From Desulfonatronovibrio hydrogenovorans DSM 9292 (GTDB taxonomy: Bacteria > Desulfobacterota > Desulfovibrionia > Desulfovibrionales > Desulfonatronovibrionaceae), in NCBI RefSeq assembly GCF_000686525.1, contig NZ_JMKT01000002.1, positions 1 to 38,082 of the forward strand: 38,082 nucleotides of DNA. Reading direction: 5' to 3'. A program made the translations under genes and the position numbers. The stretch's first letter is position 1; every line of letters starts with the position of its first letter. Below the pieces are notes generated by a model, which saw only the letters and a list, made by a program, of their open reading frames with translations, searched no databases and had not been told where the DNA came from. This document shows, one piece after another, positions 34,620 to 38,082 of the stretch.

Positions 34620-35861
34620 ATGCTTATAGATACCACTTTAAGAGAAGGTGAACAGCGCTTCGGCCTGTACCTCGGCAATCAGGCCAGACTCAGGATCCTC
34701 AATCTGCTGATCAAGATGGGTGTGGATGAGGTGGAAGTGGGACTGGCCGGAGAAGACAGCCAGCTGCGGGAACTTATCAATTACACAGCCGCCTTTGATC
34801 TGAAGCCGGAGATAAGCGTGTGGGCCCCGTTCAGGGTAAAACACCTGATAATGGCTGATGCCCTTGGTCCGGATATCATCAATACTGCCCTGCCTGTTTC
34901 TGATTTACACATTGAAAAGAGACTGGGGCTGAACCGAAACACCCTTTTGCAGCGTCTTGAACAAACCCTGAGCCAGGCCGGAGAGATGACCGCCAGGATT
35001 TCCCTGGGGCTTGAGGATGTATCCAGGGCTGACCCCACCTTTGCCCTGGACACAGCCAGGATGGCCAGGGATCTGGGCGTATGGAGAATCAGACTCTCGG
35101 ACAGTGTGGGGCTGTTTGAGCCGACCAGTGCTGGCCGGATTATTGCCGGGTTCAAAAAATCCCTGAACATGCCCCTTGCCTTCCATGGACACAACGATTT
35201 TGGCATGGCAACAGCCAATGCCGTGTCAGCCCTTTCAGCTGGATGCGATTACTCAGATGTCAGTGTTCTGGGAATAGGAGAGAGATCAGGCATTGCCCGG
35301 CTGGAAGAGGTCTTGGCCTGGCTGGTTTTCAGGACAGACCACCAAAAATACGATTTGACCTGGCTGCCCGGCTTGAGCGATCTGGTGGCAGACCTGGCTG
35401 GAATCAGAATAGACGAGCACCGGCCCATTGTCGGTTCAAAGATATTTCACGTGGAAAGCGGGCTGCACGCAGACGCTCTGTACAAAAACCCTGAACTATT
35501 CGAACCTTTTGCCCCTGAACAGCTGGACTTGAAAAGAAAAATCCAGCTGGGGGCCAAAAGCGGAAAAAGTGCTGTCCAGGGCAAGCTCAAGGAGCTTTTC
35601 ATGGACTATGATCCGGGCCGGCTGGAAGCCCTGGTTTCTGTGGTCCGCCAGGAAGCAGGTCTGAGAAGAGCTCCTTTGTCCGACACTTCGTTCAAAAGGA
35701 TATGCAGGGAAGTTGAAAGACCGCCGGCCAAGGATTTAACCCTTAAAAATCCTTTGATAATACAGGATGTTCAAGCTGATGAGTCCGACCTGAATGCTTT
35801 TTCCTGCCCATCAGGAAAAAGCTGCAGAGCCCTGGCTGAAACCTCCAGGTCCAAGGCATGA
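34620..35861 (+). CDS. nifV: Homocitrate synthase NifV
   Basis: Condenses acetyl-CoA with 2-oxoglutarate to R-homocitrate, the organic ligand of FeMo-co. The 413-aa product shows the DRE-TIM metallolyase signatures: IDTTLREGEQRFG (3-15), metal/substrate site HGHNDFGMATANAVSAL, and HVESGLHADAL. The frame is open to ATG 34464, but the extra 52 residues are hydrophilic, unlike the family, and lack an RBS; ATG 34620 starts directly before the conserved core, though its RBS is weak as well. It is divergent from nifH. The C-terminus ends with a CPSGKSC pair of cysteines. Confidence 0.93.
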   Translation: MLIDTTLREGEQRFGLYLGNQARLRILNLLIKMGVDEVEVGLAGEDSQLRELINYTAAFDLKPEISVWAPFRVKHLIMADALGPDIINTALPVSDLHIEKRLGLNRNTLLQRLEQTLSQAGEMTARISLGLEDVSRADPTFALDTARMARDLGVWRIRLSDSVGLFEPTSAGRIIAGFKKSLNMPLAFHGHNDFGMATANAVSALSAGCDYSDVSVLGIGERSGIARLEEVLAWLVFRTDHQKYDLTWLPGLSDLVADLAGIRIDEHRPIVGSKIFHVESGLHADALYKNPELFEPFAPEQLDLKRKIQLGAKSGKSAVQGKLKELFMDYDPGRLEALVSVVRQEAGLRRAPLSDTSFKRICREVERPPAKDLTLKNPLIIQDVQADESDLNAFSCPSGKSCRALAETSRSKA

Positions 35862-35931
35862 ACTTGTCCCCCATCAATCAGACCGGGGCTGCCGGCCAGG
35901 TTGTCCTGGGCAGGTCCTGCTGCCTGAGATT

Positions 35932-36867
35932 TCATGGACATGGCTCCTGGACCATCCTGCACAGGCCGTGCCTCTGATAGACCTCCATGGCCTCTGCTGA
36001 CCCCAGAAACGAGATCAGTTTTCGGCCCCACAGACCCCCGCCATGGATCAGGCCCATATGGGTCCTGCTGATCACGTTTCCCGGCAGTGGGTCAGGTGAT
36101 TCAATACTCCCGCCCAGGGGAATCAGGGTGAATAGTTCCGGAAAGATGCGGATATATCTCAGCCCAAGGTGGTAAAAGACCACTGCTACATCAGCCACAC
36201 CGTCCACCAATGCCTGCGGGGCTTCCCGGTGGTGAATGCTTCTGCCCATGACCACCTGCCCGGACCTGACCCTGCTCTGGACAAAATCCGGGCCAGGTGC
36301 CAGGGCCTCCAGGGTCCGGGTGTAGGCCTGATAACTTGCCTGTTCCGTCCTGGGATTGGAAAGAAAAATCCTGACATCCTTTTGAGCCAGGTCCCTGACC
36401 CTGGTGATTTTTTTAGGGTTGCCCTTTCTGACCAGCAGGACATTGCCCTGATTGCGGACAAATGGTAAATGATCGGCCATCCAGCCCTGTTTGACCAGAT
36501 TATCCAGAACACCAGGGGGACTGATAAAGACATGGGGAGAGAACTTGAGCTGCAGGTTGCCCAGTTTGATGCTGCCTTTGCTTAGCAGCTTAAGAATGGG
36601 GCCTGGAGGAGTGGTCAGATAGAATATGCCTTCAAGCTCAGAGTTCTGTTCCTGAAACAGATCCAGACAGTCTTTAAGGGCCATATGATGGTTGCCGTCG
36701 GAAAAGACAACCAGGGATGCATCTGCAGGATTGCCGTGAAGATCCAGGCAGATGTTTGATCCAGGTTCTGACCAGGACAATACCTGCTGATCATTGTTCA
36801 ATGATTCCTCGGGCCAGTCCAGCCAGAAACGCGGCCGGCCCTGGCTGTTATGAAACATGCCCCTCAC
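35932..36867 (-). CDS. Solute-binding-fold protein without signal peptide (ModA/PBP-like)
   Basis: A 311-aa protein resembling bacterial molybdate/tungstate-type periplasmic binding proteins: ALKDCLDLFQEQ, KFSPHVFISPPGVLDNLVKQG, VRNQGNVLLVRKGNPKKI, FLSNPRTEQASYQAYTRTL and VADVAVVFYHLG follow the ModA-like order. It has no signal peptide or lipobox (starts MRGMFHNSQGRPRFWLDW) and no DNA-binding domain, so it is probably cytoplasmic. GTG 36867 with AAGGAG eight bases upstream is the likely start. It converges with nifV, the stops being 71 bp apart. A role in molybdate or tungstate binding for nitrogenase is inference from fold and place. Confidence 0.7.
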   Translation of the reverse strand: MRGMFHNSQGRPRFWLDWPEESLNNDQQVLSWSEPGSNICLDLHGNPADASLVVFSDGNHHMALKDCLDLFQEQNSELEGIFYLTTPPGPILKLLSKGSIKLGNLQLKFSPHVFISPPGVLDNLVKQGWMADHLPFVRNQGNVLLVRKGNPKKITRVRDLAQKDVRIFLSNPRTEQASYQAYTRTLEALAPGPDFVQSRVRSGQVVMGRSIHHREAPQALVDGVADVAVVFYHLGLRYIRIFPELFTLIPLGGSIESPDPLPGNVISRTHMGLIHGGGLWGRKLISFLGSAEAMEVYQRHGLCRMVQEPCP

Positions 36868-37041
36868 AGGTCAGACTCCTTAGTTTGCAGAAAAAATAAA
36901 AAAAATCTAAAAGTTCCCTGGGCATTGATTTAATGCTGATGCCAATATACCAGCTAACTGTTTTTGAGTAAAATTGTCACCACTTTCAGGGTACCGGCCA
37001 GCAGCTAAAACCGTGAACGCCCTTTTCCAGTGGACAATTAT

Positions 37042-37110
37042 GGTGCCCTGACATTTCTGATGGGGATTCTTTTAAAAGTAAGCAGTAATTCCACCTAGCA
37101 TCGAAGATCC
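37042..37110 (+). mobile_element. MITE copy D, internally deleted
   Basis: Only 69 bp remain: the left 40 bases (GGTGCCC, then TTTCTGATGG, ATTCTTTTAAAA) and the right 30 bases (AGCAGTAATTCCACC, then CGAAGATCC) of the 304-bp element. The flanking 8-bp duplication is perfect, ACAATTAT (37034-37041 and 37111-37118). It sits just upstream of the antiporter gene. Confidence 0.9.
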
Positions 37111-37139
37111 ACAATTATTTTTTGCAAGGACGGGCCTGA

Positions 37140-37766
37140 ATGGAGCATACTGAACACCTGTTTCTGCTCGGCGGGGCAATGCTCCTGCTGTTCTTCTTTG
37201 CCAGCTATATCTTTCAGCGCCTCAAGCTTCCTTCTCTTCTGGCCTATATCTTTCTCGGCGTTGTCCTGGCCGGCCTTCTTTCAGATTCTGAACTGAATAT
37301 TGTTGACCAGATTTCCAGGGTGGGCATCATCCTGCTCTTTTTTCTGCTGGGACTGCACTTTCCCCTGGCCAGGCTGATCAACATCTCCCGCAGGATCTGG
37401 AAAGTCGGAGTCATGGACATCGGGCTGAACTTCGGTGGAAGCTTTGTTATTGCCTGGCTTTTCGGCTTTGATCTCCTGGCAGCCCTGATCATCGGCGGAG
37501 TTGCATACGCCACCAGCTCTTCCATCACTGTCAAGATGCTCGAAGATACCGGGAGGATGAAGAGTCCGGAAGGGGAATTCAAACTGGCTCTGCTGATCTT
37601 TGAAGATCTGGCAGCACCGGTAATGGTCTCTTTTCTGGTGGGACTCAGCACCCATGGGGTCATCTCTGCCGGGGCCATAGGCATAATCTTCATCAAGGTG
37701 GTTCTGGTAACGGTCTTTTCCATCCTGATCGCCTACCACGGTTTTCGCAGCCCTCTGTGCCAATGA
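37140..37766 (+). pseudogene. Kef/CPA2-type cation:proton antiporter, truncated by IS
   Basis: The N-terminal half of a monovalent cation:proton antiporter-2 family membrane protein, with hydrophobic helices such as GGAMLLLFFFASYIF, LAYIFLGVVLAGLLS and VGIILLFFLLGLHF, and the family's ATSSSITVKMLED and ALLIFEDLAAPVMVSFLVG segments (the latter with the exchange-site aspartate). Family members have 380 or more residues with 12-13 helices; here the frame ends after 208, the last five or so residues (PLCQ and its flank) being read from the end of an IS starting near 37754. The rest must lie beyond the element. It is non-functional unless the IS excises. Confidence 0.85.
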
Positions 37767-37820
37767 GAGTGAGACACCGACCATTTGAGAATTTAAGCAA
37801 GGGCGGTTAAGGTGGCTCAC

Positions 37821-38082
37821 ATGATGCACAAGAAGAATGAACATGATGTTTTCAAGTTAACCCCTGGCAGCTGCCAGGGCAGTCCCACCCCCTTCCGGAA
37901 GGGGGTGGGAAACGGGAACCAAAACGATCCTGAGGTGGTTCCCAAGAAAAAAAGACGTTATTACACCGCCAACTACAAGCTTCGCATCCTCCAGGAGGCT
38001 GATGAGTGTACCAGCCAAGGCCAATTCGGAGCCCTGCTGCGCAGAGAAGGTCTTTATCACTCAAACATCAAGAGGTGGCGGG
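37821..38082 (+). CDS. Transposase OrfA, 5' part only
   Basis: 87 codons without stop to the window edge. Residues from VVPKKKRRYYTANYKLRI on form the HTH of an IS3/IS911-type OrfA, and QFGALLRREGLYHSNIKRW is the recognisable second half. The frame starts at ATG 37821, but the first 38 codons cross two perfect palindromes. GTG 37935 just before the conserved part is an alternative and perhaps better start. Confidence 0.75.
   Translation, partial: MMHKKNEHDVFKLTPGSCQGSPTPFRKGVGNGNQNDPEVVPKKKRRYYTANYKLRILQEADECTSQGQFGALLRREGLYHSNIKRWR
37862..37910. other. Two perfect palindromes in the IS leader
   Basis: CCCTGGCAG and its complement form an 18-bp palindrome (37862-37879). Bases 37883-37910 form a 28-bp one (half-site TCCCACCCCCTTCC). 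Both lie before the conserved OrfA segment, like the hairpin at 1609-1639 in the first IS, and probably limit translation of transposase from outside transcripts. Confidence 0.85.

Larger units (their letters stand above)
37754..38082 (+). mobile_element. Left part of a second IS (continues past the window)
   Basis: The end sequence (37754-37782) is shared with the relic at 4349-4377 and interrupts the antiporter frame. A leader with two perfect palindromes and the first part of an OrfA follow. The family is probably IS3-like, from the OrfA type; the rest of the element is outside the window. Confidence 0.8.

Overview
The window looks like a chromosomal segment of an anaerobic diazotroph of the Desulfobacterota, most probably a Desulfovibrionales-type sulfate reducer. 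Three things point there: a compact nifH-nifI1-nifI2-nifD-nifK-nifE-nifN-nifB operon of the clostridial/Desulfovibrio kind, an AmtB-PII-GlnD-GlnA block, and large 2-hydroxyacyl-CoA dehydratase activase-like proteins. The taxonomic call is inference from gene content only; no rRNA or other marker gene is present.

Bases 1-5840 are accessory DNA. An IS3-family element (about 10-1680, with an A9 frameshift site between its two ORFs) has cut off the 3' end of a 542-codon gene. To its right lies what I read as an integron cassette array without an integrase. Its genes are all on the minus strand, and attC-like sites sit directly after the stop codons at 3313-3378 and 4827-4901, with a degenerate one at 4088-4165. 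Two 130-bp direct repeats (4184-4313, 5711-5842) adjoin cassette junctions, and a relic IS end sits at 4349-4377. The cassettes carry the truncated 542-codon gene, a 228-aa unknown, a cupin and a membrane-anchored 260-aa unknown.

Bases 5840-16110 hold metabolic genes among dispersed palindromic repeats. They are a flavodoxin-like protein, a TetR-type regulator overlapping an E1-alpha (acoA-like) gene, an E1-beta (acoB-like) gene, a Mth938-like protein, and a pair of large proteins related to the ATP-dependent activases and HgdB-type subunits of 2-hydroxyacyl-CoA dehydratases. Two repeat families recur: a palindrome of about 140 bp (three copies) and a MITE of about 304 bp with 7-8 bp target duplications (three full copies plus one internally deleted copy). 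One MITE has jumped into a copy of the palindrome. Three palindromic elements lie between the E1 genes.

Bases 16140-24160 hold the nitrogen-control block amtB-glnK-glnD-glnA (minus strand, with a sigma-54 promoter candidate 195 bp before amtB), an EAL-domain c-di-GMP phosphodiesterase and a gamma-glutamylcyclotransferase-like gene.

Bases 24700-36870 are the nitrogen-fixation region. A near-consensus sigma-54 promoter (34227-34242) drives nifH onward. NifI1 and NifI2 provide PII-type control of nitrogenase, NifDK is the enzyme, NifEN and NifB (with a C-terminal NifX-like domain) build the cofactor, and the divergent nifV supplies homocitrate. A solute-binding-fold protein without a signal peptide converges on nifV. 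No nifA, nifU, nifS or molybdate transporter is in the window. At the right edge a second IS truncates a Kef/CPA2-type antiporter gene.
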